Counted from the first letter of the stretch, positions 32,069 through 41,043 are shown. The stretch: DNA of 42,060 nucleotides from an uncultured Paracoccaceae bacterium (GCA_947501355.1 CANMVA010000006.1:1-42060), one strand, 5' to 3'. Program-made: numbers and translations. The notes: a model not told the origin generated them from the letters alone.

Positions 32069-32499
32069 GCATCAGACTGGCGGGCGTCGCGATCTTTCTG
32101 ATCGCGGCGCTTTACGCATGGACGGCACAGGATTACACCGCATCCTTCGGTGACGTTCTGGGGCCGTCCGTGTTCCCTGTGATGGTGGGCATCCCGGCGA
32201 TGGCGCTTGCGCTGTCGCTTGTGGTGTTTCCAGGCGGATCGGTCAGCTGGCCGTCTGGCCCGCGCTTGGTGCGTCAGGCGATGGCCTTGGGCGCGCTGAT
32301 CGCCTACGCGCTGCTGTTGGAGCCGTTGGGCTTTCCGCTGGCCACCGCTGCGGTGATCGCCGCTGTTGCAATGGTGCTGGACGGACCGCCGCTGAAATCG
32401 GCTCTGATTGGCATCACCGGCTCTCTTTCGCTGTGGGTGCTGTTCGATCAGCTACTCGGCTTGCCCATCGACTTTCTCGGCACTTTGTTCGGCGGCTGA
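32065..32499 (+). CDS. tctB: TctB-like small membrane subunit
   Basis: A 144-residue hydrophobic protein with four predicted membrane helices (about 5-20, 30-52, 73-105 and 112-135), the size and topology of TctB. Sequence conservation in this family is low, so the call rests mainly on its place between tctC and tctA, with a four-base overlap upstream and 6 bp to tctA. It is thought to assist the large permease. Confidence 0.88.
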   Translation: MSIRLAGVAIFLIAALYAWTAQDYTASFGDVLGPSVFPVMVGIPAMALALSLVVFPGGSVSWPSGPRLVRQAMALGALIAYALLLEPLGFPLATAAVIAAVAMVLDGPPLKSALIGITGSLSLWVLFDQLLGLPIDFLGTLFGG

Positions 32500-32505
32500 C
32501 ACGCT

Positions 32506-34011
32506 ATGGAAATACTCTCGTCCCTCGGCCTTGGCTTTTCGGTCGCTGTGCAACCGCTGCACCTGACCTTGCTGCTTTTTGGCTGTTTCGCAGGCACGCT
32601 GATCGGCGCGATGCCGGGGCTGGGGCCGGTCAATGGCGTGGCGATCCTGATCCCGCTGACATTCGCGTTCGGCTTTGATGCGACCGCGTCCCTGATCCTG
32701 CTGAGCGCGGTCTATTTCGGCTGCATGTATGGCGGGCGGATTTCGTCGATCCTGCTCAACATTCCCGGAGACGAGCCTGCCGTCATGACCACGCTCGACG
32801 GCTACCCGATGGCGCAACAGGGCCAGGCGGCGAACGCGCTGGCCATTTCGGGTGTCGCGTCTTTCGTGGGCGCGACTGTCGCCATCGTCGGCCTCACGCT
32901 TTTTGCGCCACTCTTGGCCCGCGCGGCGATCTATTTTGGCCCGGCGGATTACTTTGCGCTTTATGTCATGGCCTTTGCGACCATCGGCGGTTTGGCGGGC
33001 GTGGACCCGCGCAAGACGCTTCTGTCCGCGCTGATCGGTTTGATGATTGCGACCATCGGGCTGGACCCGGCCACGGGCATCCCGCGCTACACCGGCGGAT
33101 CTTTTCACCTTTATGACGGGATTGATCCAATCGTCGCGCTGGTGGGCCTCTTCGCGATTTCCGAGCTGATGTTCCTGCTGGAGAAAACCATCAAGGATCG
33201 CGATTCCGCGATCAAGCTGGACACATGGATTCCCGATCTGAAGGTTGTGTTCGGGACGGCATGGGCCACCGTGCGCGGCTCGGTCGTGGGCTTTGTCGCG
33301 GGGGTTTTGCCGGGGGCAGGGGCCTCCCTTGGTGCGGTGATGAGCTATTCGATCGAGAAACAGGTCAGCAACAAGAACGGCACGTTCGGCAAGGGGGACC
33401 CGAAAGGCGTAGCAGCCCCAGAGGCGGGCAATAACTCGGCAAGCGCTGGGGCGCTGATCCCTATGCTGTCGCTGGGCGTGCCCGGCTCGGGCACCACGGC
33501 GGTGATGTTGGCGATGCTCATTTCGCTCAACGTGCAGCCGGGGCCGCTTTTGTTTGAGCGCCAACCCGATCTGGTCTGGGGGCTGGTCGCGTCGCTCTAC
33601 ATGGCCAACGTGATGCTGTTGATCCTTAATCTCCCGCTGATTGGTCTGTTTACCCGGCTCATGGCGGTGCCGACCTGGGCGCTGATGCCGCTGGTCGTGG
33701 CGATCAGTTTCATCGGGGTCTATTCGATCAGCAACTCGACCTTTGATCTTTACATCATGATCGCGTTCGGAGTGCTGGGCTACGTGTTGCGCAAGCTCGA
33801 TATCACGCTGGTGCCGCTGGTTCTGGGCCTGCTTCTGGGCGCGGATATGGAGAACAACCTGCGCCGGGCTTTGTCCATCTCGGGTGGCGATTACAGCGTG
33901 CTGGTCGCCAGCTGGATCTCGGTCGCGCTTTATATCGCGACGGCGGCGTTTCTGGCCTTGTCGGTCTGGCTGGCCTTGCGCGACAGAACACGAGCCGCCG
34001 ATGCGCCATGA
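32506..34011 (+). CDS. tctA: TctA large permease subunit
   Basis: A 501-residue permease with about 12 membrane helices that carries the imported acid. TctA hallmarks are clear: FAGTLIGAMPGLGPVNGVAILIPLTF, YFGCMYGGRISSILLNIPGDEPAVMTTLDGYPMAQQGQAANAL, GVLPGAGASLGAVMSYSIEKQVS and GVAAPEAGNNSASAGALIPMLSLGVPGSGTTAVMLAM. It completes tctC-tctB-tctA and overlaps the LysR gene by 11 bases. With the divergent CoA-transferase/lyase operon it probably imports the acid that they degrade. Confidence 0.95.
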   Translation: MEILSSLGLGFSVAVQPLHLTLLLFGCFAGTLIGAMPGLGPVNGVAILIPLTFAFGFDATASLILLSAVYFGCMYGGRISSILLNIPGDEPAVMTTLDGYPMAQQGQAANALAISGVASFVGATVAIVGLTLFAPLLARAAIYFGPADYFALYVMAFATIGGLAGVDPRKTLLSALIGLMIATIGLDPATGIPRYTGGSFHLYDGIDPIVALVGLFAISELMFLLEKTIKDRDSAIKLDTWIPDLKVVFGTAWATVRGSVVGFVAGVLPGAGASLGAVMSYSIEKQVSNKNGTFGKGDPKGVAAPEAGNNSASAGALIPMLSLGVPGSGTTAVMLAMLISLNVQPGPLLFERQPDLVWGLVASLYMANVMLLILNLPLIGLFTRLMAVPTWALMPLVVAISFIGVYSISNSTFDLYIMIAFGVLGYVLRKLDITLVPLVLGLLLGADMENNLRRALSISGGDYSVLVASWISVALYIATAAFLALSVWLALRDRTRAADAP

Positions 34012-34885
34012 TCTGGTGACGTTGCAACTGTTTCAGGCGGTGGCGCAGATCGGCTCCATCGCGGGGGCGGCGACGCGGCACAACATGGTGGCCTCGGCCG
34101 TCAGCAAGCGCATTTCCGACCTTGAGACACAGATCGGAACGCCGCTCTTTTACCGCAAACGGCGCGGGGTGGAACTGACCGCCGCAGGGCAAGAGCTGTT
34201 GGCCCATACCCGCGCCCTCGACAGCATGATCGAGCGGATGGACGCAGATATGATGCGCTATGCCGACGGCAAAAGCGGCACGATCCGGGTCGCCGCGAAC
34301 AGCTCTGCGATCACGCAGTTTCTGCCGGAAGATCTGGCCGAGTTCGTCAAACTGCATCCCGATCTGCGCATCGAACTGGCCGAGCAGACAAGCGGCGAAA
34401 TTCTGGCCGCTGTGCGCGATGGGCAATGCGATCTGGGGATATTTTCGGGCCTGACCGAACCCAAGGGCGTCACAACGTTGCCCTATCGGCGCGACACGCT
34501 GGTGGTGGCCACACCGCCCGGCCATTGGCTGGTGGCGCGTGAAAGCGTGACGCTGCGCGATCTGCTCGACGAGGATTTCGTCGGCCTGCAGGAGATCAGC
34601 TCGATCCAGTCCCATGTGCGCGGGGCGGCGGTGGCGTTGGGCGCGCAGTTGAAGACCCGCGTGTCGGTGCAAAGTTTCGACGGTGTGCGGCGCATGGTGC
34701 AGGCACGCCTTGGCATCGCGATCCTGCCTTACGGTGCGGTGGAGCCCTACGTGCGCGACGGCGAGTTGAGCATGGTCCCGTTGAGCGAGGAGTGGGCCCG
34801 CCGCGATCTGCTGATCGCAATTCAAGGCACAAAGGCGCTGCCCCGACCAGCGCAGATGTTGCTGGAAAGTCTGACAGGTGCGTAA
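34001..34885 (+). CDS. LysR-family transcriptional regulator
   Basis: A 294-residue regulator with an N-terminal winged helix (LVTLQLFQAVAQIGSIAGAATRHNMVASAVSKRISDLETQIGTPLFYRKRRGVELTAAGQELL) and a periplasmic-binding-protein-like effector domain (about 90-290). ATG 34001 (MRHDLVTLQ) is the only start giving a normal LysR N terminus; the frame open from 33884 overlaps tctA. It is the last gene of the tct operon and the natural regulator of the divergent tct and lyase promoters at 30704-31084, with the transported acid as a likely effector (inference). Confidence 0.92.
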   Translation: MRHDLVTLQLFQAVAQIGSIAGAATRHNMVASAVSKRISDLETQIGTPLFYRKRRGVELTAAGQELLAHTRALDSMIERMDADMMRYADGKSGTIRVAANSSAITQFLPEDLAEFVKLHPDLRIELAEQTSGEILAAVRDGQCDLGIFSGLTEPKGVTTLPYRRDTLVVATPPGHWLVARESVTLRDLLDEDFVGLQEISSIQSHVRGAAVALGAQLKTRVSVQSFDGVRRMVQARLGIAILPYGAVEPYVRDGELSMVPLSEEWARRDLLIAIQGTKALPRPAQMLLESLTGA

Positions 34886-35045
34886 GGCGCCGCTTTGCAG
34901 GTTTCGGGAAGTTTGGTAATCATGGTTATGTTAATTAAAGACATACCACTGCCATGGCTGAAACCCGCGCATGACCCTCGAAAGCCGTTGAACCCGGACA
35001 CCTTTTGGACCGAGATGGCCGCAAAACCACGATGTGAGAGGCCCG

Positions 35046-35522
35046 ATGCGTTACCTGATCCTGATCTTCGCCCTTTGGCTTGCGGCATGCGGCAGTGCTC
35101 CGGTTGAGACCGCACCGCCTGCCCCCACGCTCTATCCCGGCGAAACGCCTGAGCTGCGGGTGATGATCAACGCCACCGCTGACGCCAATGATGTGCCGCG
35201 CAGCCTGGTGCACCGCGTCATTCAGCGCGAGAGTGACTACCGCCCCCGCGCGCGCAACGGGCCCTATTACGGGATGATGCAGATCCTGCCCGAAACCGCG
35301 CGCCAGATGGGCTTTCGCGGGCAGCCTTCGGACCTTCTGGATGCGCAGACAAACCTGACCTATGCGGTGCGCTATCTGCGCGGAGCGTGGCTCGTTTCGG
35401 ACGGGGACGAGGGCGAGGCGGTGATGTGGTATGCGCGCGGCTATTACTACGAGGCGCGCAACCGCTGCATGCTTCGGGAGACCGGGCTGCGCTCCACTGA
35501 GGTGCGCAAGTACTGCGGCTAG
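35046..35522 (+). CDS. Small lipoprotein lytic transglycosylase (SLT domain)
   Basis: Cleaves peptidoglycan glycan strands. ATG 35046 (MRYLILIFALWLAACGS) starts a lipoprotein signal with lipobox LAAC, so the protein is lipid-anchored, probably in the outer membrane. The 158-residue precursor is a minimal SLT domain: DVPRSLVHRVIQRESDYRPRARN with the catalytic Glu in RES, YYGMMQILPETARQMGF (the G-M-MQ-I-PxTA motif), LLDAQTNLTYAVRYLRG (NI/L-xAxxYLR) and WYARGYYYEA in place of the usual AYNAG motif. GAGAGGCCCG precedes the start. A solitary gene between the LysR gene and rsgA; no conjugation genes accompany it. Confidence 0.9.
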   Translation: MRYLILIFALWLAACGSAPVETAPPAPTLYPGETPELRVMINATADANDVPRSLVHRVIQRESDYRPRARNGPYYGMMQILPETARQMGFRGQPSDLLDAQTNLTYAVRYLRGAWLVSDGDEGEAVMWYARGYYYEARNRCMLRETGLRSTEVRKYCG

Positions 35523-35994
35523 GCGCGGATCACAGGGTCAGCTGCAATTGGGGGCGAACTCCTGTTTTAGGAAAGTTCTGGGCTTCTGTATCACTTCAAC
35601 TTGCAGGGTAATTTGCCCAGCAGGTCTTTGATCTGCCTCAGAGCGTTTTGGTTGAGGCAAAGAGTAACTCAGTCGGTTCGCACAGGTCGGTTCTGTCGGA
35701 CAGGACCGACGTCTCTTTCGTCCCTTTGAATGGCCGCTCCTGATAGCCGGAGAAGAGTTCCATATCAGCCGTCGGCACTTGTGTTGTGTGTCTCGACACC
35801 CCATATCTTTCTTATCCGAAATGGAGATTTCATGTCCTGGTAAGGAAGGGAGGCATAGCGCCTCCCGGTGCATATCGAACTATTGAAACAGTTCCGTAGT
35901 CTTGCGGCTGACGGACAGTCCCGATGTGCACATTCATTTCCTACCATCATTGCTCAAGAATAGCTTGGGCTAGAGACATGAAAGTGGACACCCT
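35523..35994. other. Intergenic region between the transglycosylase gene and rsgA
   Basis: About 470 bp without a supported gene. Short frames on both strands lack ribosome sites and recognisable motifs, and the lower G+C than the flanks looks like decayed or transferred sequence. The end (about 35900-35994) probably holds the rsgA promoter, but no clear boxes were found. No tRNA, repeat or island inverted repeat was seen. Confidence 0.4.
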
Positions 35995-37077
35995 ATGAAC
36001 CGGGATTACACAGATTTCCTTTCGCACCGCGTGCGAGACGCCGGATCACAAGCCAATCTCAACCCCCTTCAGGCACTGGGATGGCACCCCTTTTTCGCCC
36101 AGCAGATCAGCGTAGACGAGTTGACAGCAACACCTCCCGTTCGCGTCGTGGAAGTGCATCGCAACGGGCTGCACGTCCTCGGTGACAGTGTTGATGCAAT
36201 ACTTCCGCCCAGACCGGATGTGACTGTCGGTGACTGGTTGATGCTGAATCCTTCGCACCCGCAATCCAGCCGGGTTCTTGAGCGCACAAGCTTAATCAAG
36301 CGGCGCGCACCTGGCACCGACCGGCAGGAACAACTTATTGCCGCCAACATTGATACGGCCTTCATCGTCACGTCCTGTAATCAGGACTTCAAAGTGGCGC
36401 GGCTTGAACGCTATGCCGCTCTGGCGTTTGAGGCCGGGATCACGCCCGTCATTGTCGTGACAAAGACAGACCTTGCGACGGATCCGCAAAGCTATACCGA
36501 CGCGGCCCGCACTGTGTCTGAGATGATTGAGGTGGTGGCACTCGACGCCCGTGGAAGTGCACCCCGGACGCAACTTTCCTCGTGGTGCAAGACAGGCAAG
36601 ACGGTGGCGTTTCTGGGCTCCTCCGGCGTTGGGAAGTCGACGCTGACCAATGCCTTGCTCGAAAGCCAATCCATCGAGACCCAGGGCATTCGTGAAGATG
36701 ATGCAAAGGGGCGGCATACAACAAGCAGGCGCCAGCTTCATGCGATGCCCAATGGTTGTCTGATCCTCGACACCCCCGGCATGCGAGAGTTGCAGCTCAC
36801 CGATGCGGCGGACGGGATTAATGACCTTTTTGCCGACATTCAGGAGCTTGCCGCAGGTTGTCGCTTTAACGACTGCCAGCACGAGACCGAGCCGGGATGC
36901 GCCGTGCTAAAGGCCGTCGAACAAGGTGCCCTCGATGCTGTTCGGCTAGGGAGATGGCGTAAACTCTTGTCCGAAGATGCCTTCAATTCGGCCAGTCTTG
37001 CGGAACGCAGATCGCGGGACAAGGCGTTCGGGAAGATGGTTCGCGGCGTCAAGAAACTCAAAGATGTCAGGAGGTAG
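35995..37077 (+). CDS. rsgA: Ribosome small-subunit biogenesis GTPase RsgA
   Basis: A circularly permuted GTPase acting in 30S subunit maturation. The 360-residue protein has an N-terminal OB domain (about 45-100), then G motifs in permuted order: TKTD (G4), the G1 P-loop GSSGVGKST, the G2-region GRHTTSRRQL and DTPG (G3). A C-terminal zinc finger follows, CRFNDCQHETEPGCAV. RsgA is normally chromosomal, so this is either an extra copy or a relocated gene. It begins ATGAACCGGGATTACA at 35995 with only a weak ribosome site, and the VOC gene follows 4 bp after its stop. Confidence 0.93.
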   Translation: MNRDYTDFLSHRVRDAGSQANLNPLQALGWHPFFAQQISVDELTATPPVRVVEVHRNGLHVLGDSVDAILPPRPDVTVGDWLMLNPSHPQSSRVLERTSLIKRRAPGTDRQEQLIAANIDTAFIVTSCNQDFKVARLERYAALAFEAGITPVIVVTKTDLATDPQSYTDAARTVSEMIEVVALDARGSAPRTQLSSWCKTGKTVAFLGSSGVGKSTLTNALLESQSIETQGIREDDAKGRHTTSRRQLHAMPNGCLILDTPGMRELQLTDAADGINDLFADIQELAAGCRFNDCQHETEPGCAVLKAVEQGALDAVRLGRWRKLLSEDAFNSASLAERRSRDKAFGKMVRGVKKLKDVRR

Positions 37078-37081
37078 GACG

Positions 37082-37822
37082 ATGACGCAGTCAAAAGCCG
37101 GGCAGATCGTGTGGCACGATCTTTTCACGTCGGACAGAAAGCGTTCGATGGATTTCTACCAGCACATCGCCGACTGGACCTACCAAGTCGAGCGGGCAAA
37201 AGACTTTGCTTGGGGTGGCGGTGAGAAGGATTTCGTCCTTGCGCTGATTGGCGACGAAGCGGGTGCTGGTTTTGCCGAGACACCTCCAGATTATGAAAAT
37301 GGTTGGATCGCCTACGTTGAAGTCCCCGGTGTCGATGCCGCAGTGAAGCGCGCTGATGCGCTCGGAGGTAAGATTGTTCGAAAACCATTCGAGGTTCCTG
37401 GCGTCGGTCGCAATGCGCTCGTCCGTGATCCGCTCGGTGTGCTTTTTGGGCTATCCCTATCACAGCACAGCTTCCCTGTGCCGCACCGACAGTTCGGGCC
37501 TGACGTGTACGTCAGCAACGGCGGTCAGTTTCCAGAAGCGTTTTATGCCGAGCTTTTTGAATGGCAGGTCTCTCCTGGATGCGTCTCTTTCACCGGGCCT
37601 TCGGGCGATGTTGTTGCGGTTCGATATGCCTCAGCTTGGCCAACAAGCTCAAACCCGGCTTGGGTGCCGAGTATCAAGGTTGCTTCCGTCTCCGATGCTT
37701 GCGGTTTAGCGGAAGCTAACGGCGCGCGTCTGATGTCACCGGAGGCAGAAAAAACTGCGCGAGCCCATGGCCTTGTCCTGTGCGATCCAGACGGTGCATT
37801 GTTTGCGCTCGAAGGCGGATAG
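37082..37822 (+). CDS. Two-domain VOC (glyoxalase/bleomycin-resistance fold) protein
   Basis: A 246-residue protein made of two VOC modules. ATG 37082 (MTQSKAGQIVWHDLFTSDRKRSMDFYQHIADWTYQ) follows AGGAGGTAGG; the frame extending back to 36977 overlaps rsgA. Module one (about 5-125) has the VWHDLFTSDRKRSMDFYQHI start, GWIAYVEVPGVDAAVKRADALGGKIVRKPFEVPGVG and RDPLGVLFGL; module two (about 140-245) has FPEAFYAELFEW and ends CDPDGALFALEG. Such pairs resemble mycobacterial Cfp30B-like proteins of unknown substrate. It is co-transcribed with rsgA. Confidence 0.85.
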   Translation: MTQSKAGQIVWHDLFTSDRKRSMDFYQHIADWTYQVERAKDFAWGGGEKDFVLALIGDEAGAGFAETPPDYENGWIAYVEVPGVDAAVKRADALGGKIVRKPFEVPGVGRNALVRDPLGVLFGLSLSQHSFPVPHRQFGPDVYVSNGGQFPEAFYAELFEWQVSPGCVSFTGPSGDVVAVRYASAWPTSSNPAWVPSIKVASVSDACGLAEANGARLMSPEAEKTARAHGLVLCDPDGALFALEGG

Positions 37823-38153
37823 ACAAACACTTTCCGTTAGCACCCAAGTTCCTTTTCGGAAATGCAAAGCGGGCATTTGTCCGCTCTGCAGCATCGGTGA
37901 TCAAGGGCTCACTGTCGCCATTTTCCGCATCGCAGCGCCCGGCGTTGCGCTGGTGACCCCCAAACTGACAGAGGTCCTGATCAGAGCGGTCCACACCAGG
38001 TGGGGCGACATGCCACGGCCCGGACGCACGGCTAATTCTTGCATCGAAAAACAGATTGGTATACCGCGGCATACAATATGCCCGCCAATGCCAGCGTTTC
38101 ACGAAGACATAGGTCGGTCAGCCCTGTTTTTAGACGAATCCCACGAGGCCGAT
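37823..38153. promoter_or_regulatory. acnB upstream region
   Basis: About 330 bp between the VOC gene and acnB. The frame stays open in phase with acnB, but the translated sequence is unlike aconitase and lacks a good start. It contains an 8-bp palindrome GGTATACC within ATTGGTATACCGCGG (about 38056-38070), a possible operator for a GntR-type or similar regulator (inference). No other element was identified. Confidence 0.4.
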
Positions 38154-40943
38154 ATGAGTGTTTACACCAGCTACCTAGACGAGATTGAAACCCGCAAGGC
38201 CGATGGCCTGAACCCCAAGCCCATCGATGATGGCGCCCTGGTGGAAGAGCTGATCACCCAGATCAAGACCGCCTCTGGCGAGGCGCGCAGCACGGCGCTG
38301 AACTTCTTCATCTACAACACCCTGCCCGGCACCACGAGCGCGGCGGGCGTGAAGGCTGACTTCCTCAAACAAATCATCACTGGCGCCGAATCCGTCGATG
38401 AAATCACCCCCGCTTTCGCGTTCGAGCTTCTGTCGCACATGAAAGGCGGCCCATCCGTCCGCGTGCTGCTGGACCTCGCCTTGGGCGACGATGCCGCCAT
38501 CGCCACCGACGCCGCCGAAGTGCTGAAAACGCAAGTCTTCCTCTATGAGGCCGACACCGACCGTCTGAAAGACGCCTATGAGGCGGGCAACCCGGTCGCC
38601 AAGGACATCCTCGAAAGCTACGCCGAGGCGGAGTTCTTCACCAAGCTGCCCGAGCTGGACGAAGAGGTGAAAGTCGTCACCTATATCGCCGCCGAGGGCG
38701 ACATCTCCACCGACTTGCTGTCGCCCGGCAACCAGGCCCACTCCCGCTCGGATCGCGAGCTGCACGGCAAATGCCTGATCTCCGAACAGGCGCAGCAGGA
38801 AATCGAAGCGCTCAAGCTGCAGCATCCCGACAAGCGCGTCATGCTCATTGCCGAGAAAGGCACGATGGGCGTCGGCTCCTCGCGCATGTCCGGCGTGAAC
38901 AACGTGGCGCTCTGGACCGGCAAGCAGGCCAGCCCTTACGTGCCCTTCGTCAACATCGCCCCTGTTGTGGCCGGCACCAATGGCATCTCGCCCATCTTCC
39001 TGACCACGGTCGGTGTGACGGGTGGTATCGGGGTCGATCTGAAGAACTGGGTCAAGAAGCTGGACGAGGACGGCAACCCGATCCTCAACAATGACGGCAA
39101 CCCGATCCTAGAGCAGACATACTCGGTCGAGACGGGGACGGTTCTGAAACTGAAAACCAAGACCAAGAAGCTTTACAGCGATGACGGCGAAGAGCTGGTC
39201 GACGCCGCCTCCTCTTTCACGCCCCAGAAGATGGAGTTCATGAAGGCGGGCGGCTCCTACGCGATTGTCTTCGGCAAGAAGCTGCAGACGTTCGCCTCTG
39301 AGACACTGGGCGTGCCGATCAAGCCGGTCTTCGCGCCGTCCAAGGAAATCTCTCACGAGGGTCAGGGCCTGACCGCTGTTGAAAAGATCTTCAACCGCAA
39401 CGCCGTCGGCACCACGCCGGGCAAGACGCTCCACGCAGGCTCTGACGTGCGCGTCACCGTCAACGTGGTCGGCAGCCAGGACACGACGGGTCTGATGACC
39501 AGCCAGGAGCTTGAGGCGATGGCCGCCACGGTCATCTCGCCTAAGGTGGACGCGGCCTATCAGTCGGGCTGTCACACGGCCTCGGTCTGGGATCTGAAGG
39601 CAGAGGCGAACATCCCCCGCCTGATGAAATTCATGAACAATTTCGGCCTGATCACCGCGCGCGATCCGCAAGGCGACTACCACGCGATGACCGACGTGAT
39701 CCACAAAGTGCTCAACGACATCACGGTCGATGACTGGGACATCATCATCGGCGGCGACAGCCACACGCGGATGTCCAAAGGTGTCGCGTTCGGCGCGGAC
39801 TCCGGCACCGTTGCCTTGGCGCTGGCCACGGGCGAAGCCACCATGCCGATCCCGGAATCGGTGAAAGTGACCTTCACGGGCACCATGGCCGATCATATGG
39901 ATTTCCGCGACGTGGTCCACGCCACGCAGGCGCAGATGCTCAAGCAATTCGGTGACAACGTCTTCCAGGGCCGCGTGATCGAGGTGCATATCGGCACGCT
40001 GCTGGCCGACCAGGCCTTCACCTTCACCGACTGGACCGCCGAGATGAAGGCGAAAGCCTCTGTCTGTATCTCAGAGGATCAGACGCTGATTTCCTCGTTG
40101 GAGATCGCAAAGGATCGCATCCAGATCATGATCGACAAGGGTATGGACAACGCCAATGGCGTGCTTCAGGGCCTCATCGACAAAGCCGACAAACGCATTG
40201 CCGAGATCAATTCAGGCGAGAAGCCTGCGCTGACCCCCGACGCGGATGCCAAGTATTTCGCCGAAGTCGTCGTCGATCTGGACGCCATCGTCGAGCCGAT
40301 GATCGCCGACCCGGATGTGCACAACGCCGACGTCTCCAAGCGCTATACCCACGACACGATCCGCCCGATTTCCTACTACGCGGCGGAAAAGAAGGTCGAT
40401 CTGGGCTTTGTCGGCTCCTGCATGGTGCACAAGGGCGATATCAAGATCGTGGCGCAGATGCTGCGCAACCTCGAAGCCGCCACTGGCAAGGTCGAGTTTA
40501 AGGCCCCGCTGGTCGTCGCCGCCCCCACTTACAACATCGTGGACGAGTTGAAGGAAGAAGGCGATTGGGACGTACTGCAGAAATACTCGGGCTTTGAGTT
40601 TGACGATTTCAACCTTAAGACCAAGGCCCGGACGGAGTATGAGAACATCCTCTATCTCGAACGCCCTGGCTGTAACCTCTGCATGGGCAACCAAGAGAAA
40701 GCCGCCAAGGGCGACACCGTTCTGGCCACCTCGACCCGCCTCTTCCAGGGCCGCGTCGTGGCCGATTCCGAGACCAAAAAGGGCGAGTCGCTTCTGGCCT
40801 CGACGCCGGTCGTCGTGCTGTCGGCCATTCTGGGCCGCACGCCCACCTTGTCGGAATATACCGACGCAGTGGAAGGCATTGATCTGACCAAGTTCGCTCC
40901 GCCTCTGCAGGTGCCCAGCACCACGCAATCCGCGCACTTCTAA
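38154..40943 (+). CDS. acnB: Aconitate hydratase B (AcnB), probably also 2-methylisocitrate dehydratase
   Basis: Iron-sulphur enzyme of the citric acid cycle (citrate to isocitrate), and in many bacteria the 2-methylcitrate cycle. ATG 38154 (MSVYTSYLDEIETRK) with CACGAGG 7 bases upstream gives 929 residues. The AcnB order is visible: a HEAT-like N-terminal domain (about 1-160), the swivel domain (EKGTMGVGSSRMSGVNN) and the catalytic core with GGDSHTRMSKGVAFGADSGT. The three cluster cysteines are in GSCMVHKGDI and PGCNLCMGNQ. It is longer than E. coli AcnB (865), partly through an insertion near residues 305-345 that contains a 24-bp tandem duplication (DGNPILNN/DGNPILEQ). Presence on a plasmid is unusual for a central enzyme. 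Confidence 0.95.
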   Translation: MSVYTSYLDEIETRKADGLNPKPIDDGALVEELITQIKTASGEARSTALNFFIYNTLPGTTSAAGVKADFLKQIITGAESVDEITPAFAFELLSHMKGGPSVRVLLDLALGDDAAIATDAAEVLKTQVFLYEADTDRLKDAYEAGNPVAKDILESYAEAEFFTKLPELDEEVKVVTYIAAEGDISTDLLSPGNQAHSRSDRELHGKCLISEQAQQEIEALKLQHPDKRVMLIAEKGTMGVGSSRMSGVNNVALWTGKQASPYVPFVNIAPVVAGTNGISPIFLTTVGVTGGIGVDLKNWVKKLDEDGNPILNNDGNPILEQTYSVETGTVLKLKTKTKKLYSDDGEELVDAASSFTPQKMEFMKAGGSYAIVFGKKLQTFASETLGVPIKPVFAPSKEISHEGQGLTAVEKIFNRNAVGTTPGKTLHAGSDVRVTVNVVGSQDTTGLMTSQELEAMAATVISPKVDAAYQSGCHTASVWDLKAEANIPRLMKFMNNFGLITARDPQGDYHAMTDVIHKVLNDITVDDWDIIIGGDSHTRMSKGVAFGADSGTVALALATGEATMPIPESVKVTFTGTMADHMDFRDVVHATQAQMLKQFGDNVFQGRVIEVHIGTLLADQAFTFTDWTAEMKAKASVCISEDQTLISSLEIAKDRIQIMIDKGMDNANGVLQGLIDKADKRIAEINSGEKPALTPDADAKYFAEVVVDLDAIVEPMIADPDVHNADVSKRYTHDTIRPISYYAAEKKVDLGFVGSCMVHKGDIKIVAQMLRNLEAATGKVEFKAPLVVAAPTYNIVDELKEEGDWDVLQKYSGFEFDDFNLKTKARTEYENILYLERPGCNLCMGNQEKAAKGDTVLATSTRLFQGRVVADSETKKGESLLASTPVVVLSAILGRTPTLSEYTDAVEGIDLTKFAPPLQVPSTTQSAHF

Positions 40944-40965
40944 GCAACTGTAAATACAGAAAAAA

Positions 40966-41000
40966 GCCGCGCCTGCCTCTCCCGGTTGGCGCGGCTTTTT
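40966..41000. terminator. Bidirectional-type terminator after acnB
   Basis: GCCGCGCC (40966-40973) pairs with GGCGCGGC (40988-40995), followed by TTTTT, and preceded by a run of A residues that would serve the opposite strand. It isolates acnB from the thiamine operon. Confidence 0.85.
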
Positions 41001-41010
41001 CATGTCCTGA

Positions 41011-41038
41011 TTGACAATCCCGGCGCGCCGGGTAGCTT
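41011..41038 (+). promoter_or_regulatory. Promoter of the thiamine operon
   Basis: A perfect TTGACA at 41011-41016 and, 16 bases later, TAGCTT at 41033-41038 (three of six matches). Transcription would start at the edge of the riboswitch aptamer. The spacer holds a 14-bp perfect palindrome CCCGGCGCGCCGGG (41019-41032), an odd place for one; it could bind a regulator or be incidental. Confidence 0.55.
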
Positions 41039-41043
41039 CACCC

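Noticed and set aside
32452-33564. Minus-strand frame of 370 codons over tctA
   Set aside because: The composition (very rich in R, H, Q and D) is typical of antisense translation of a membrane protein gene.
35860-35970. Short frame ending AHSFPTIIAQE as a gene fragment
   Set aside because: About 30 codons with no start context or recognisable family; it cannot be told from chance.
37450-37463. CTATCCCTATC inside the VOC gene as an island site
   Set aside because: It lacks the GGATAG arm at the right spacing and lies within a gene.
37816-37821. GGATAG near the VOC gene stop as another island site
   Set aside because: No CTATCC-like partner lies 4 bases away and it is in coding sequence; it is a chance half site.
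37767-38153. N-terminal extension of acnB to 37767
   Set aside because: The extension is unlike aconitase, and ATG 38154 has a suitable GAGG site and gives the expected AcnB start.
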